DNA of 64,000 nucleotides, taken from the NCBI RefSeq assembly GCF_902833905.1, contig NZ_CADFGP010000016.1, positions 1-64,000 of the forward strand. The letters are read 5' to 3'. This DNA is from Paraburkholderia tuberum STM678. GTDB taxonomy: Bacteria > Pseudomonadota > Gammaproteobacteria > Burkholderiales > Burkholderiaceae. Both the position numbers and the translations under genes were made by a program. Positions within the stretch are counted from its first letter, which is position 1; every line of letters begins with the position of its first letter. Below, piece after piece: positions 34,068 to 43,665 of this stretch. The notes below the pieces were generated by a model. The model had not been told where the DNA came from. It saw only the letters and a program-made list of their open reading frames with translations, and searched no databases.

Positions 34068-34925
34068 TTACTTCACCCAGCTATCCACCCGGTCCGCATG
34101 CGCGCTGACCCACGCGTCGGCCGCTGCGGCCGGCTTTTCGCCATTCTGCGTGGCCAGCATCACCGTGTCGATCTCGCCCGGCTTCCATTGGAACTTCTTC
34201 AGGAACGCGACCACTGTCGGCGCTTTTTTCTCGAGTTCGGGATTCACCACGCTATCCACGTGCTCGGCTTCACCGAATACCTTCTTCGGATCGTCGAGGA
34301 ATTTCAGCTTGTACTTGGCGAACATCCAGTGCGGCTTCCATCCGGTCACGATGATCGGCTTGCTGGCCGCCTCCGAGCGCGCCAGTTCGGCGGTCATCGC
34401 GCTTCCGGAACTCGGCATCAGCTGATAGTCGAGCCCATAGGCCTTGATCGCCTCGCTGGTTTTCTGCATCACACCCGCGCCGGCGTCGATGCCGACGATG
34501 CGCGCGCCGAACTCGGCTTTCTTCGCCTGCAGATCGCCGACGCTCTTCACGTCCGCGTTGTCCGGCACGATCAGACCGATCTTCGCGTCGTTGAAGTTCG
34601 GCCCGAGGTCGACCACCTTGTCCTTGAAGTTGTTCCAGTAGGCGCCGTGCGTGACCGGCAGCCACGCGGATAGCGTCGCGTCGAGATCGCCGCGCGCCAC
34701 GCCCTGCCACATCACGCCGGCCGCCACCGGCACCAGTTGCACCTGATAACCGAGGCGTTTTTCGATCACCTCGGCGGCCACGTTCGAGGTCGCCACGCTA
34801 TCGTCCCAGCCCTCCACGTAACCGATCTTGATGGTCGGTTTCGAATCGGCCGACACGCCCGCACTGACCGCCGCCAGCATCACCCCCAACGCGCTTGCCA
34901 CCACTACCTTTCCGATCAGTCTCAT
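34068..34925 (-). CDS. choX: Choline/glycine betaine ABC transporter, substrate-binding protein
   Basis: The 285-residue periplasmic protein has a Sec signal (MRLIGKVVVASALGVMLAAV, cleavage near SAGVSA-D) and an OpuAC-type binding domain: IKIGYVEGWDDSVATSNVAA, GDLDATLSAWLPVTHGAYW and TGWKPHWMFAKYKLKFL, with Trp and Tyr residues suited to a cation-pi cage for a quaternary amine. GGGAGAA precedes the ATG at 34925. The matching ATPase and permease genes are 24 kb away at 58864-60934. It is the last gene before the terminator and has its own 183-base leader, which contains a pair of CGACA repeats. Whether it binds choline, betaine or carnitine is not settled by sequence. Confidence 0.88.
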   Translation of the reverse strand: MRLIGKVVVASALGVMLAAVSAGVSADSKPTIKIGYVEGWDDSVATSNVAAEVIEKRLGYQVQLVPVAAGVMWQGVARGDLDATLSAWLPVTHGAYWNNFKDKVVDLGPNFNDAKIGLIVPDNADVKSVGDLQAKKAEFGARIVGIDAGAGVMQKTSEAIKAYGLDYQLMPSSGSAMTAELARSEAASKPIIVTGWKPHWMFAKYKLKFLDDPKKVFGEAEHVDSVVNPELEKKAPTVVAFLKKFQWKPGEIDTVMLATQNGEKPAAAADAWVSAHADRVDSWVK

Positions 34926-35026
34926 CGACGTTCTCCCGTTGATCCATCTGCCCATTGACGCGTTTGCCATCGAACCGCACATCGCGTATTTAGAATCGCC
35001 AACCAGAATTGCCGGGTAGCGTTGTT

Positions 35027-35055
35027 TTTCGACATGCAGTTGTCCGCATGCGACA
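35027..35055. promoter_or_regulatory. 21-bp-spaced CGACA direct repeat upstream of choX
   Basis: TTTCGACA (35027-35034) and ATGCGACA (35048-35055) lie exactly 21 bp apart, two helical turns, as AraC-type regulators require. The pair is 102-130 bases upstream of the choX start. The same pattern and orientation occur upstream of choV and sdaA. Confidence 0.55.
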
Positions 35056-35108
35056 TCCACGCCAATCCGCCCAGTGTTTGCCGTGTTCTTGCGGTGTTAT
35101 CAGTCGTA

Positions 35109-36299
35109 TTACTTGTCGACGACGAGATCGGTCAGCGGCTTGCTACAGCACAGCAGCACCATGCCCTGATCGATCTCGCGCTGACGGATACCGCCCGCGT
35201 GCTTCATCGCCACTTCGCCGGACACGAGCTTCACCTTGCAGGTGCCGCACATGCCTTGCGTGCACGACGCCGGCAGCCGCACGCCCGCCTGCTTCGCCGC
35301 ATCGAGCACATGCTGGCCGCCGCCGCACTCGATCTCGCGATGACTGCGCGTAAAGCTCACCTTGAAACGCGTGGCGGTTTCGGCCGGCGCGCACGCATCG
35401 CTCAGCGTGTGCGCGAGATGCGCTTCGGCCAATTGCGCGGCCACTTCGCTGACGGTCTCGAACGAGAAGCTTTCCTCGTGATAGTGCTGGCGATCGAAGC
35501 CGCCTTCATCGAGCAGATTGCGCACCGCCTGCATATACGGCGCGGGGCCGCACGTGAAAATCTCGCGCTCCAGAAAATCCGGCGCAATCAGTTTCAGCAG
35601 CGGCAGCGTCAGAAAGCCGGTGATGCCGGGCCAATTGGTGCGCGTGCCCACGCGTTCGCAGACGAACGCGGTGCGGAAATGCGCCTGATTGGCGGCGATC
35701 AGATCGAGCTCGCGCGCGAAGATGATGTCGTCCGGCGTGCGCGCGCTGTGCACGAAGACGATATCGCTGTCCTCGCCGAGTTCATGATGCGCGCGGCTCA
35801 TCGACATCAGCGGCGTGATGCCCGAGCCCGCCGACAAAAACAGCAACTTGCGCGCCGGATGCCGCGCGCAGGTGAATTCGCCGGCTGGGCCCAGCACGCG
35901 TACCTGCGTACCCGCATGCAGATGGTCGTGCAGCCAGTTGGACACCGGGCCGCCCGGCACGCGCTTGACGGTGATCGAAATCGTATGCGGCCGGGTGGGC
36001 GCAGACGAGATCGTATAGCAGCGATTGACGCGCTCGCCGTCAATCTCCAACTCCAGCGTGATGAATTGCCCCGGCTCGAACACGAACGCCCGACCGGATG
36101 GCGCGCGGAAGAAGAAACTCTTCACGTCGTGCGTTTCGCTGCGGACCTGGCAGCACTCCAGCGTGTCGTCGGCGTCGCTGTTCCAGCGCGCCGGCAGCGC
36201 GTCCCAGAAGCGCGGCTGCGTAACGCGGCTCGGCGCGTCAGCTGGATTCTGCGAAGTCTGCTCGATGTCCGCTTGAAACATGGCCTGATCGCGCATCAT
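35109..36299 (-). CDS. gbcB: Glycine betaine demethylase, ferredoxin-NAD(P)H reductase subunit
   Basis: The reductase that feeds electrons from NAD(P)H to the Rieske oxygenase GbcA. The 396-residue protein has an FAD-binding barrel (RVNRCYTISSAPTRPHTISI), a nucleotide-binding domain (LFLSAGSGITPLMSM) and a C-terminal plant-type 2Fe-2S ferredoxin with Cys346, Cys351, Cys354 and Cys384. The domain order FAD-NAD-2Fe-2S matches GbcB. It lies 33 bases downstream of gbcA in one transcript. Confidence 0.92.
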   Translation of the reverse strand: MMRDQAMFQADIEQTSQNPADAPSRVTQPRFWDALPARWNSDADDTLECCQVRSETHDVKSFFFRAPSGRAFVFEPGQFITLELEIDGERVNRCYTISSAPTRPHTISITVKRVPGGPVSNWLHDHLHAGTQVRVLGPAGEFTCARHPARKLLFLSAGSGITPLMSMSRAHHELGEDSDIVFVHSARTPDDIIFARELDLIAANQAHFRTAFVCERVGTRTNWPGITGFLTLPLLKLIAPDFLEREIFTCGPAPYMQAVRNLLDEGGFDRQHYHEESFSFETVSEVAAQLAEAHLAHTLSDACAPAETATRFKVSFTRSHREIECGGGQHVLDAAKQAGVRLPASCTQGMCGTCKVKLVSGEVAMKHAGGIRQREIDQGMVLLCCSKPLTDLVVDK

Positions 36300-36332
36300 G
36301 GTTGTCCCCCGCTCCTCATTGCGGTCTTGCGC

Positions 36333-37619
36333 TCAGCGCACGAACGACACGACTTTCTCGTCGTGCACCGCCCGTGGGTTCGCGTCGTAGTCCGCGAGAC
36401 GGCCGATATACCACTCGCAGAACTTTTCGACGAGTCCTTCGGTGAACGGCGAATAAGGACCCGGCTCATACGCACTGCTCCTCGCGCCGCGCTGCGAATA
36501 TTCGACGAGCGCGCGATCCTGGTCGTTGGTCGCGCGCCACACGGCGGTCAGATTGTCGACGTCGTAATCGATGCCTTCGCGCGCGTCCTTGTGCACGAGC
36601 CATTTGGTGCGCACCAGCGTCTTGCCGGCCGACAGCGGAATCACCGAGAAACTGACGATGTGGTCGCTCATGAAGTGATGCCACGAATTCGGCTGGGTCC
36701 AGAACGACAGGCCGCCGAGATCCGCATGCTTCAAACCGCCGAGCAGCTTCTTCGAGGCGACCTTCGCGTCGAGTGTCTGCGATTCGCCGTCGCGATCGAG
36801 CGGCAGACGTTGCGTACGAAACCCGGTGACCAGGTCGGCGAGCCGCTCGATTTCCGCCGACGGCAACTGCATCGCCTCCCACTGCGCGGTGCGGCGCGCG
36901 ACCGTCGTCTCAAACGCGGCCATGCCCTCCTCGTTCGCCGGCGTGCGCTGATAACCGAAACCGTATTCGTACAGCGAGATGGTCAGTTCCGGATGGTTCG
37001 CCACGCAGTGATAGCACTCGCGATTGTTTTCCATCGTCAGCTTCCAGTTGCCCTCCTCGATGATGTCGATCGACGCGGCGATCTTGCAGCCGGCCAGATC
37101 GTGCGGCAACAGATACGGTTCCATCGCGGCGCGCATCACGGCGAAATCGGCGGGCGGCTGCTCGGCGAGGCAGATGAAAATCAATCCGGCGAGATTTTCG
37201 ACATGCACCGCTTTCAGACTATGTTTGCAGCGCTCGAACTGCTCGCCCATGTGCTCGGCGAACATCAGGTCGCCATTGAGGCTATACGTCCAGCTGTGAT
37301 ACGGACAGACGATATTGCCGAGCGAGCCCTTGCCGGTATTGCACAGACGCGCGCCGCGGTGGCGGCATACGTTATGAAACGCACGCACCCGCATGTCGTC
37401 GTCGCGCACGATCAGGATCGAATCGTCGCCGATCTCGACCGTCACATAGTCGCCCGGCTCGGGCACGTCGGGCTCGACCGCGACCTGAATCCAGTGCCGA
37501 CGGAAAATCGCGTCGATGTCGAGCGCGAAGATGGGCTCGCTAGTATAGAACGGTGCTTCCAGCGTGTAATTCTGCTTGCGGCGTTCGATCATTGCGCGAA
37601 CGTCTGCGGAAACTTTCAT
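36333..37619 (-). CDS. gbcA: Glycine betaine demethylase, Rieske oxygenase subunit
   Basis: It oxidatively removes one methyl group from glycine betaine, giving dimethylglycine and formaldehyde. The 428-residue protein has a Rieske centre, Cys85-x-His87 and Cys105-x2-His108 (VCRHRGARLC and VCPYHSWTY), and a mononuclear iron site including His204 and His209 (NNRECYHCVANHPEL). GGAGCAAACA precedes the ATG at 37619. The pairing with gbcB and the neighbouring dgc genes make this assignment secure. The gap to etfB upstream is 73 bases, so gbcAB may be co-transcribed with the dgc operon or have their own promoter. Confidence 0.94.
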   Translation of the reverse strand: MKVSADVRAMIERRKQNYTLEAPFYTSEPIFALDIDAIFRRHWIQVAVEPDVPEPGDYVTVEIGDDSILIVRDDDMRVRAFHNVCRHRGARLCNTGKGSLGNIVCPYHSWTYSLNGDLMFAEHMGEQFERCKHSLKAVHVENLAGLIFICLAEQPPADFAVMRAAMEPYLLPHDLAGCKIAASIDIIEEGNWKLTMENNRECYHCVANHPELTISLYEYGFGYQRTPANEEGMAAFETTVARRTAQWEAMQLPSAEIERLADLVTGFRTQRLPLDRDGESQTLDAKVASKKLLGGLKHADLGGLSFWTQPNSWHHFMSDHIVSFSVIPLSAGKTLVRTKWLVHKDAREGIDYDVDNLTAVWRATNDQDRALVEYSQRGARSSAYEPGPYSPFTEGLVEKFCEWYIGRLADYDANPRAVHDEKVVSFVR

Positions 37620-37692
37620 TGTTTGCTCCGTTGCGTGTCACGTCTGGCGCCGCGCCAGGCCCTCCTGGTCGCATGCTGGCCCGAGCCGGAAT

Positions 37693-38457
37693 TCAGTAAT
37701 CCACCAGTTGATGCTCGCGCAAATACGCGAGTATCACTTGTGCTTTTTCGACGGAACTCCCTTCAATTACGACGCTGCCGCCGCGGCTCTCGGTCGTCGT
37801 CGCCGACAGCATGCGCGCGTGGCCCGAGCGCTTTTCGGCGGCGGCGAGGCGCACCGGTTTCGCTGTGGCGGGGCCGATCGTCCATGCGGACTGTTCGGGA
37901 GTGGTCCCGTGCCGCGCGACGGCGCGCTCGATCGTGCCTTCGCGCATCCGTGCATACGCGTACGACGTCGCGGCGTTCGCGAGCGAATGCACGGCAACCA
38001 ATGCCGGCAGCCGCACTTCGACGCGCCGTCGTAGGCCCTTCGGCATGAACTGCCGGACCTGCGCTCGACCGTCGCGCAGCGCCACATCGACGGCGGCGCC
38101 GACGAGCGGCACCGCCAGCGCATGCGCGACGCGATACGGCAGCATGCCGCTATCGAAACCGCCTTCGGCGCGCGTGCCGGTCAGCACCAGCTCGTAGCCA
38201 CGCAAACGCCTGGCGAGTTGCGGCGCAGGATCGGCGTCGGGCGGCATCTCGAGCACTTCGACCGAACGCGCGCCGAGCGCCAGATATTCGTTCAACGCGG
38301 CGTTCGACGGATCGCCCGCGTGCAGCACGTCGAGCGTCGCGCCATGCGTTCTGACGAGCGACAGCGCCAGCGTCAACGCCGCCGCATCGTTGCGGCTGTA
38401 GCGCGCGACGCCGCTGACCGGGTGACGTCCGACTGAAACCAGCACGGCGATCTTCAT
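37693..38457 (-). CDS. etfB: Electron transfer flavoprotein, beta-type subunit (dimethylglycine pathway)
   Basis: The 254-residue protein shows the ETF-beta fold: an N-terminal MKIAVLVSVGRHP strand, GYELVLTGTRAEGGFDSGML and PLVGAAVDVALRDGR. It diverges from housekeeping EtfB at the N-terminus. With EtfA it forms the flavoprotein that accepts electrons from dimethylglycine demethylase DgcA and passes them on, probably through DgcB. Its ATG overlaps the etfA stop by 4 bases (38454-38457), a sign of coupled translation. Confidence 0.87.
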   Translation of the reverse strand: MKIAVLVSVGRHPVSGVARYSRNDAAALTLALSLVRTHGATLDVLHAGDPSNAALNEYLALGARSVEVLEMPPDADPAPQLARRLRGYELVLTGTRAEGGFDSGMLPYRVAHALAVPLVGAAVDVALRDGRAQVRQFMPKGLRRRVEVRLPALVAVHSLANAATSYAYARMREGTIERAVARHGTTPEQSAWTIGPATAKPVRLAAAEKRSGHARMLSATTTESRGGSVVIEGSSVEKAQVILAYLREHQLVDY

Positions 38458-39644
38458 GCGAGCACTCCTTCGGCAAGCTTGCCCGGCCGCAGCAGCGCGG
38501 CCGAGGTGGCGCGGGCACCGCGCGCCGCGGCCGCCGCCTCGTCGAGCGCCGCGATGGTTTCCTGCGCGTCGGCGATCACGGTCAGATTCGCGCGCTTCGC
38601 GATCGGCGCGCTCGCGTCGAGATTCACCGCGATCACATGGCGGCAATCCTTGATGCCTTGCAGATGCTGCACCGCCCCCGAGATGCCGAACGCGATATAC
38701 ACGCTCGCCTCGACGGTCTTGCCGGTCGCGCCGATCTGCTTGTCGCGCGTGAACTTGCCGTCGTCGACGGCAACCCGGCTGGCACCGATCGCCGCGCCGA
38801 GGGTCGTCGCGAGTCGCTCGAACGCGGGCACGTCGCTGACGCCGTTGCCCGCCGACACGATGAAATCCGCCTCCTCCAGCGCGAGCTGCGCCGCGTCGAT
38901 TTCGTCGATGCCGAGATCGTGTATCGCTCGTTGCGCGACTGTGCTGTTCGCTTCGCGCTCGAAGCGCCACGCGACCCGCTCGCCCGCGCCGACGAACGGC
39001 AGCTTCGGATCGACCGCATTCGGCTCGAGCAGCACGACCTCCGGCAGCGCGCGGCTGGCGAGCGCAGATTTCGCGCGAATATAGGTGCACATGTGCCCGG
39101 CAGCGATCTCGACGACGTGCGTCGCGACGCTTGCATCGGCCGCCGCCGCATAGCGGCGGCCGAGGTCGCCGTCGCCGGTCGCGTTGTCGGGCAGCAAGAC
39201 ATGGGCTGGCGCATAGGCCGCGACGCAGGCCGCCAGCGCATTCAGTTCATCGTCCGGCGCGTACGTGCGGCGATCGAACATCGGCAATTCGATCAGCTTG
39301 TCGGCGCCGAGCGCGGCGGCATCGCCGGTGAATTCGCCGAACACCAGCAGCACGACTTCGCTGTGCGTGTCCGCGATCAGCGCGGCGGCCGCGAGCGTCT
39401 GGCGCGCATGTTCATCGAGCGCGCCGCGCTCCGCGTGCGCCGCGACCAGCAGCACATGGCGCGGCGCGGCCGTCGTGCGGCGCGGCTTCGGCTGTTCGCG
39501 ATGCGCGGCGTGACGCGCATCAGCCAGCGACGCACTGCCGCCGGCGTCCGCGATGCCAACGACGCCGAGCGTGATGCGCCTGAGTCCCTGTGCCGTCACC
39601 GTGAACGGCCGGCGCGGATCGATTCGATTGAGCGTATTCATCAT
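38454..39644 (-). CDS. etfA: Electron transfer flavoprotein, alpha subunit (dimethylglycine pathway)
   Basis: The 396-residue protein ends in the FAD-binding ETF-alpha domain (DDGKFTRDKQIGATGKTVEA, then YIAFGISGAVQHLQGIKDCR), with an N-terminal extension of about 60 residues before the first strand (HVLLVAAHAERGALDEHA). That extension is absent from housekeeping EtfA. The gene is 4 bases downstream of dgcB and coupled to etfB. In related bacteria this pair serves dimethylglycine oxidation rather than fatty-acid oxidation. Confidence 0.88.
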   Translation of the reverse strand: MMNTLNRIDPRRPFTVTAQGLRRITLGVVGIADAGGSASLADARHAAHREQPKPRRTTAAPRHVLLVAAHAERGALDEHARQTLAAAALIADTHSEVVLLVFGEFTGDAAALGADKLIELPMFDRRTYAPDDELNALAACVAAYAPAHVLLPDNATGDGDLGRRYAAAADASVATHVVEIAAGHMCTYIRAKSALASRALPEVVLLEPNAVDPKLPFVGAGERVAWRFEREANSTVAQRAIHDLGIDEIDAAQLALEEADFIVSAGNGVSDVPAFERLATTLGAAIGASRVAVDDGKFTRDKQIGATGKTVEASVYIAFGISGAVQHLQGIKDCRHVIAVNLDASAPIAKRANLTVIADAQETIAALDEAAAAARGARATSAALLRPGKLAEGVLA

Positions 39645-39648
39645 CGCG

Positions 39649-41574
39649 TTACTCCAGCGCCGCGGCGACCAGTTCGGCCACGTCCAACACTTCCGGTCGC
39701 GGCCCCACCACCCCTTCGAGCATCGCGGTGCAATTCGGACAGCCGACCGCGACGATCTCCGCGCCGCTCGCGCGCGCGTCGTCGATACGGATGTCGGGAA
39801 TCCGCCGTTTGCCCGGGATATCGGTCAACGGTGCGCCGCCACCGCCGCCACAGCAGCGTCCACGCAGGCCGTGACGCTCCATCTCGACCACCTTGATGCC
39901 GATGCTCTTCAGCACCCGGCGCGGCGCTTCCGTCTCGCCGTTGTAGCGGCCCAGATAGCACGGGTCGTGATACGTGATGTTGCGCGCCGCGACGGCGGCG
40001 GCCGCGCGCGGCGACAGCTTGCCGCTCGCGATCAGTTCGTCGAGCAGCGCCGTGTGATGCTGGACCTGATAGATCCCGCCGAGCGCGCGATACTCGTTGC
40101 GCAGGCTATGCAGCACATGCGGATCGGCGGTAACGATGCGCGCGAACGAGTACTGCGCGAGCGTCCCGATCAGCGTACGGGCCAGTTGCTGGAACGTCGC
40201 TTCGTCGCCGAGCCGCCGTGCGGTGTCGCCGGTATCGGTCTCGACACCGCCCAGCACCGCGTAATCGACGCCCGCGCGGTTCAGCACCTTGACGAGCGCG
40301 CGCAGCGTGCGCTGATAGCGCATGTCGAACGCGCCTTCGCCGGCGATCAGCAGCACGTCCACGTGACGGCCCGGCTGCGCGACCTGCACCTGCAGATCGA
40401 CGGCCCAGTCGTAGCGCGCGCCGATGTCGTAGCCGTTGAGGCTGCCGGTTTCGCGCAGATTCGCGAGCGTCGCCGGCCCCTTGCCCGGCACGCTGCCTTC
40501 GACGAGCGTCTGATTGCGGCGCATGTCCACGATCGCGTCCACGTGCTCGATCAGCATCGGGCACTCCTGCACGCAGGCGCGGCAGGTCGTGCAGGACCAC
40601 AGCGTGTCCGCTTCGATCAGCGTCGAGATCAGCGGCTTGGAGGGCGCGCCCGCGTGCTTGCCGACAGGAATGCCGGGCGTCGGGCTGCCTGCGTACTGCG
40701 CGTCGGTGCCGCCGACCATGCCGGTTACCAGATCCTGAATCAGCTTCTTCGGATTGAGCGGCTGACCGGCCGCGAACGCGGGGCACGCCGCTTCGCATTT
40801 GCCGCATTGCACGCAGGCGTCGAAGCTGAGCAACTGGTTCCAGCGAAATTCGACCGGCTTGCCGACGCCGTATTCCTTCGCGTCGAGCAGCGGGGTTTTA
40901 AGCGCGGTGGGCGGCACGGCATCGCCAGCGCGACGCGCTGCGGTGGAATCGGCAAAGCGCTCCTGGCGCGGATGAAACGCGAGATGCAGCAGTCCGGCCA
41001 ACGCATGTTTCATCGGGCCGCCACGCGCCGCGCCGAACGTCATCGTGAACGCGCCCGCCGCGGTCAGCAGCGCGACGATCACCGCGAGCGCACCGGACAT
41101 CATCGTCGCCGGAAGCGCGATGAACAGCGCGAGACCGAGCGCGAACGCGCCCAGTAGCAACGGCAACTGATCCCACGGGCCGCGCGAGAGTCGCGCCGGC
41201 ACCGTCTTCGCGCCATGCCGGCGGCGCCACACGAACACCGTGCCGATCAGCATCGCCAGCGCGGCGAGAAAGATCAATTTGTCCAGCCACGGCGAGTAGA
41301 TCGCGAGACCGTAGTTGACGAACACGAGCGCCATCGCGAGGATCGCTCCGCCCGCCGTGGCAACGTGCGTGCGGGCGATATACGGATCGCGCGCGACCAC
41401 ATGATGCAGGTCGACGAAGTAACGCTTCGGGATCGCGAGCAGATTGGCCCAGCCATAGGCGCCCGCGACGGTCGCACGGCCCTCGCGCCAGTAGGCGGCG
41501 CGGCGCGCCAGCGCGAACGCGAGACCGGCCACCGACACCCACAGCAGGACGGTGATGACAAACACGGGGCTCAT
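39649..41574 (-). CDS. dgcB: Dimethylglycine demethylation protein DgcB, membrane Fe-S protein
   Basis: The 641-residue protein has several N-terminal membrane helices (about residues 5-210), two 4Fe-4S clusters (CVQCGKCEAACPAF and CTTCRACVQECPM) and two cysteine-rich CCG-type domains (DPCYLGRYNGE and RCCGGGGGAP), the make-up of heterodisulfide-reductase-like electron carriers. It is thought to pass electrons from dimethylglycine oxidation, through the ETF, into the respiratory chain. Translation starts at 41574, 2 bases after the dgcA stop. Required with DgcA for growth on dimethylglycine in Pseudomonas. Confidence 0.92.
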   Translation of the reverse strand: MSPVFVITVLLWVSVAGLAFALARRAAYWREGRATVAGAYGWANLLAIPKRYFVDLHHVVARDPYIARTHVATAGGAILAMALVFVNYGLAIYSPWLDKLIFLAALAMLIGTVFVWRRRHGAKTVPARLSRGPWDQLPLLLGAFALGLALFIALPATMMSGALAVIVALLTAAGAFTMTFGAARGGPMKHALAGLLHLAFHPRQERFADSTAARRAGDAVPPTALKTPLLDAKEYGVGKPVEFRWNQLLSFDACVQCGKCEAACPAFAAGQPLNPKKLIQDLVTGMVGGTDAQYAGSPTPGIPVGKHAGAPSKPLISTLIEADTLWSCTTCRACVQECPMLIEHVDAIVDMRRNQTLVEGSVPGKGPATLANLRETGSLNGYDIGARYDWAVDLQVQVAQPGRHVDVLLIAGEGAFDMRYQRTLRALVKVLNRAGVDYAVLGGVETDTGDTARRLGDEATFQQLARTLIGTLAQYSFARIVTADPHVLHSLRNEYRALGGIYQVQHHTALLDELIASGKLSPRAAAAVAARNITYHDPCYLGRYNGETEAPRRVLKSIGIKVVEMERHGLRGRCCGGGGGAPLTDIPGKRRIPDIRIDDARASGAEIVAVGCPNCTAMLEGVVGPRPEVLDVAELVAAALE

Positions 41575-41576
41575 CG

Positions 41577-43640
41577 TCAGAAATCCTTGCAAAGGCGCAG
41601 CGCGTCGTAGATCGCGCCGTGAATGTTGTGCATCGAGATGCAGTCGCCGACCCGGAACAGCAGGAAGCGGCCGTCGCCGAGCTGCTCGTCGAGACACGGC
41701 TGCGGTTCGGACGCGAACAGTTTGTGCACGTCGACCTGGCCGCGATTGACCGATTCAGGCTTCAGCTGCCAGTAAAGCCGGTCGTTCGGCGTACTGCCGT
41801 TTTCGATCACCACCTGATCGACCGCGCGCTCCTCCTGCTCCTCGGTGTACTCGTTGCGGATCACGGCGATCTTCTTGCCGTCCTCCTCGTACACCCTGTC
41901 GAGCCAGTAATTGGGCGTATGGATCACGCCTTGCGCGTACAGACGGCGATAGAAGATCGGGAACGTGGTGCCGCCGACGTCGTCGGCGACCTTCACGTCG
42001 GGCGTGACGATCTCCACGTTGGCGCCGCGGCTCGCGATGAAATCGGCGACGCCCGCGCCGGCATGCGTGCTGACGCCGTCGTACACGAGCACGTTCCTGC
42101 CCGGCTCGACTTTGCCGGCCAGCACGTCCCACGAACTGACCGCGAGCCTCGCGTCGACGCCCCACGCCGCGACCTGCGACGTGAACGCCGAACCGCCGGT
42201 GGCGAGCACGACGATGTCGGGCTTCTCGGCCATGATGGTCCGCTCGTCGGCGGCGACACCGAGGCGGCGGTCCACGCCGAGGCGCTTCGTCTCCATGTCG
42301 AACCAGCGCACGATGCCCGCCATCTGCTCGCGCTGCGGCGCTTTCGCCGCCAGCATGATCTGGCCGCCCACGTGATCGCTCTTTTCGAACAGCACCACGT
42401 CGTGACCGCGCGACTTCGCGACGCGCGCCGCTTCGAGCCCCGCCGGCCCCGCGCCGACCACCACGACCTTGCGCTTCGGCCCGCGCGACCTGGCGATCAC
42501 GTGCGGCATCGTCGCTTCGCGCGAGGTCGCCGCGTTCTGCACGCACAGCACGTCGAGCCCGTTGTACTGACGGTCGATGCAGTAGTTCGCGCCGACGCAC
42601 TGCCTGATTTCGTCCTCGCGGCCATCGCGGATCTTGATGACCATATGCGGATCGGCGATCTGCGCGCGCGTCATGCCGACCAGATCGACCATGCCGCTCG
42701 CGAGCAAGCGCTCGGCCTGGCCCGCGTCGCGAATGCTTTGCGCGTGCATCACCGGCACCTTGACGACCTGCTTGATGCCGGCCGCGAGATGCACGAACGG
42801 CTCGGGCGGCAACGCCATCGGCGGCATGCAGTTGGCGAGCGTGTTGTGGGTGTCCGCGCCGGAACCGATCACGCCGAGATAGTCGATCAGGCCGCTTTCG
42901 CTCATCGCCTGGGCGATTTCCTTCAGCTGGTCGTGATCGAGCCCGTCTTCATGGAATTCGTCGCCACACATGCGCAGGCCGACGCAGAAGTCGGCGCCCA
43001 CGGCCGCGCGCACCGCCTGCAACACTTCGACGCCGAAACGCAGGCGGTTTTCGAGCGAGCCGCCCCATTCGTCGGTACGGAAGTTGGTGCGCGGGCTCCA
43101 GAACTGATCGATCAGATGCTGGTGCGCCGCCGAGATCTCGATGCCGTCCATGCCCGCATCCTTCACGCGCTTCGCGGCCGCCGCGAAGTCGCCGATGATG
43201 CGGCGGATCTCTTCGACCTCGATGATCTTCGCGTTGCCGCGATGCACCGGCTCGCGCACTCCCGACGGCGACATCAGATGCGGCCAGTGCTCGCCGTGAA
43301 ACGCCGAGCGGCGTCCCATGTGGGTGGCCTGAATCATGATTTTCGCGCCATGCGCATGCATCGCTTCGGCGAGCCGCGCGAGCGGATCGACGATCCGGTC
43401 GGTGGCGAGATTCACCGACTTCCACCAGCCTTGCGGGCTGTCGATCGACACCGGGCTCGAACCGCCGCACACGGCGAGTCCGACTCCGCCCTTCGCCTTT
43501 TCCTCGTAGTAGCGGATATAACGGTCGCCGGGCAGGCCACCCGGCTCCGCATAGACCTCCGCGTGCGCGGTACTGACGATGCGATTGCGCAGCGTCAGCT
43601 GGTTCAACGTGAGCGGCTTGAAAAGGTTCGGGTAACGCAT
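41577..43640 (-). CDS. dgcA: Dimethylglycine demethylase DgcA (TMADH/OYE-type flavoprotein)
   Basis: It converts dimethylglycine to sarcosine. The 687-residue protein has an old-yellow-enzyme FMN barrel (residues 1-370, MRYPNLFKPLTLNQLTLRNR), a short Fe-S linker and a C-terminal FAD/NAD-type domain (VVVVGAGPAGLEAARVAKSR near 392). In trimethylamine dehydrogenase the linker has four cluster cysteines (C-x2-C-x2-C-x12-C); here Cys348, Cys354 and Cys366 remain but the second position is Ala351. First enzyme of the dgcA-dgcB-etfA-etfB block, preceded by the DUF5943 gene. Confidence 0.92.
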   Translation of the reverse strand: MRYPNLFKPLTLNQLTLRNRIVSTAHAEVYAEPGGLPGDRYIRYYEEKAKGGVGLAVCGGSSPVSIDSPQGWWKSVNLATDRIVDPLARLAEAMHAHGAKIMIQATHMGRRSAFHGEHWPHLMSPSGVREPVHRGNAKIIEVEEIRRIIGDFAAAAKRVKDAGMDGIEISAAHQHLIDQFWSPRTNFRTDEWGGSLENRLRFGVEVLQAVRAAVGADFCVGLRMCGDEFHEDGLDHDQLKEIAQAMSESGLIDYLGVIGSGADTHNTLANCMPPMALPPEPFVHLAAGIKQVVKVPVMHAQSIRDAGQAERLLASGMVDLVGMTRAQIADPHMVIKIRDGREDEIRQCVGANYCIDRQYNGLDVLCVQNAATSREATMPHVIARSRGPKRKVVVVGAGPAGLEAARVAKSRGHDVVLFEKSDHVGGQIMLAAKAPQREQMAGIVRWFDMETKRLGVDRRLGVAADERTIMAEKPDIVVLATGGSAFTSQVAAWGVDARLAVSSWDVLAGKVEPGRNVLVYDGVSTHAGAGVADFIASRGANVEIVTPDVKVADDVGGTTFPIFYRRLYAQGVIHTPNYWLDRVYEEDGKKIAVIRNEYTEEQEERAVDQVVIENGSTPNDRLYWQLKPESVNRGQVDVHKLFASEPQPCLDEQLGDGRFLLFRVGDCISMHNIHGAIYDALRLCKDF

Positions 43641-43665
43641 CGCGATCGACCTCGGAATGCCCGGA

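Noticed and set aside
35022..38048. A 1008-codon open frame on the plus strand
   Set aside because: It is opposite gbcA and gbcB, both firmly identified; the translation is typical antisense Arg/Ala/His text.
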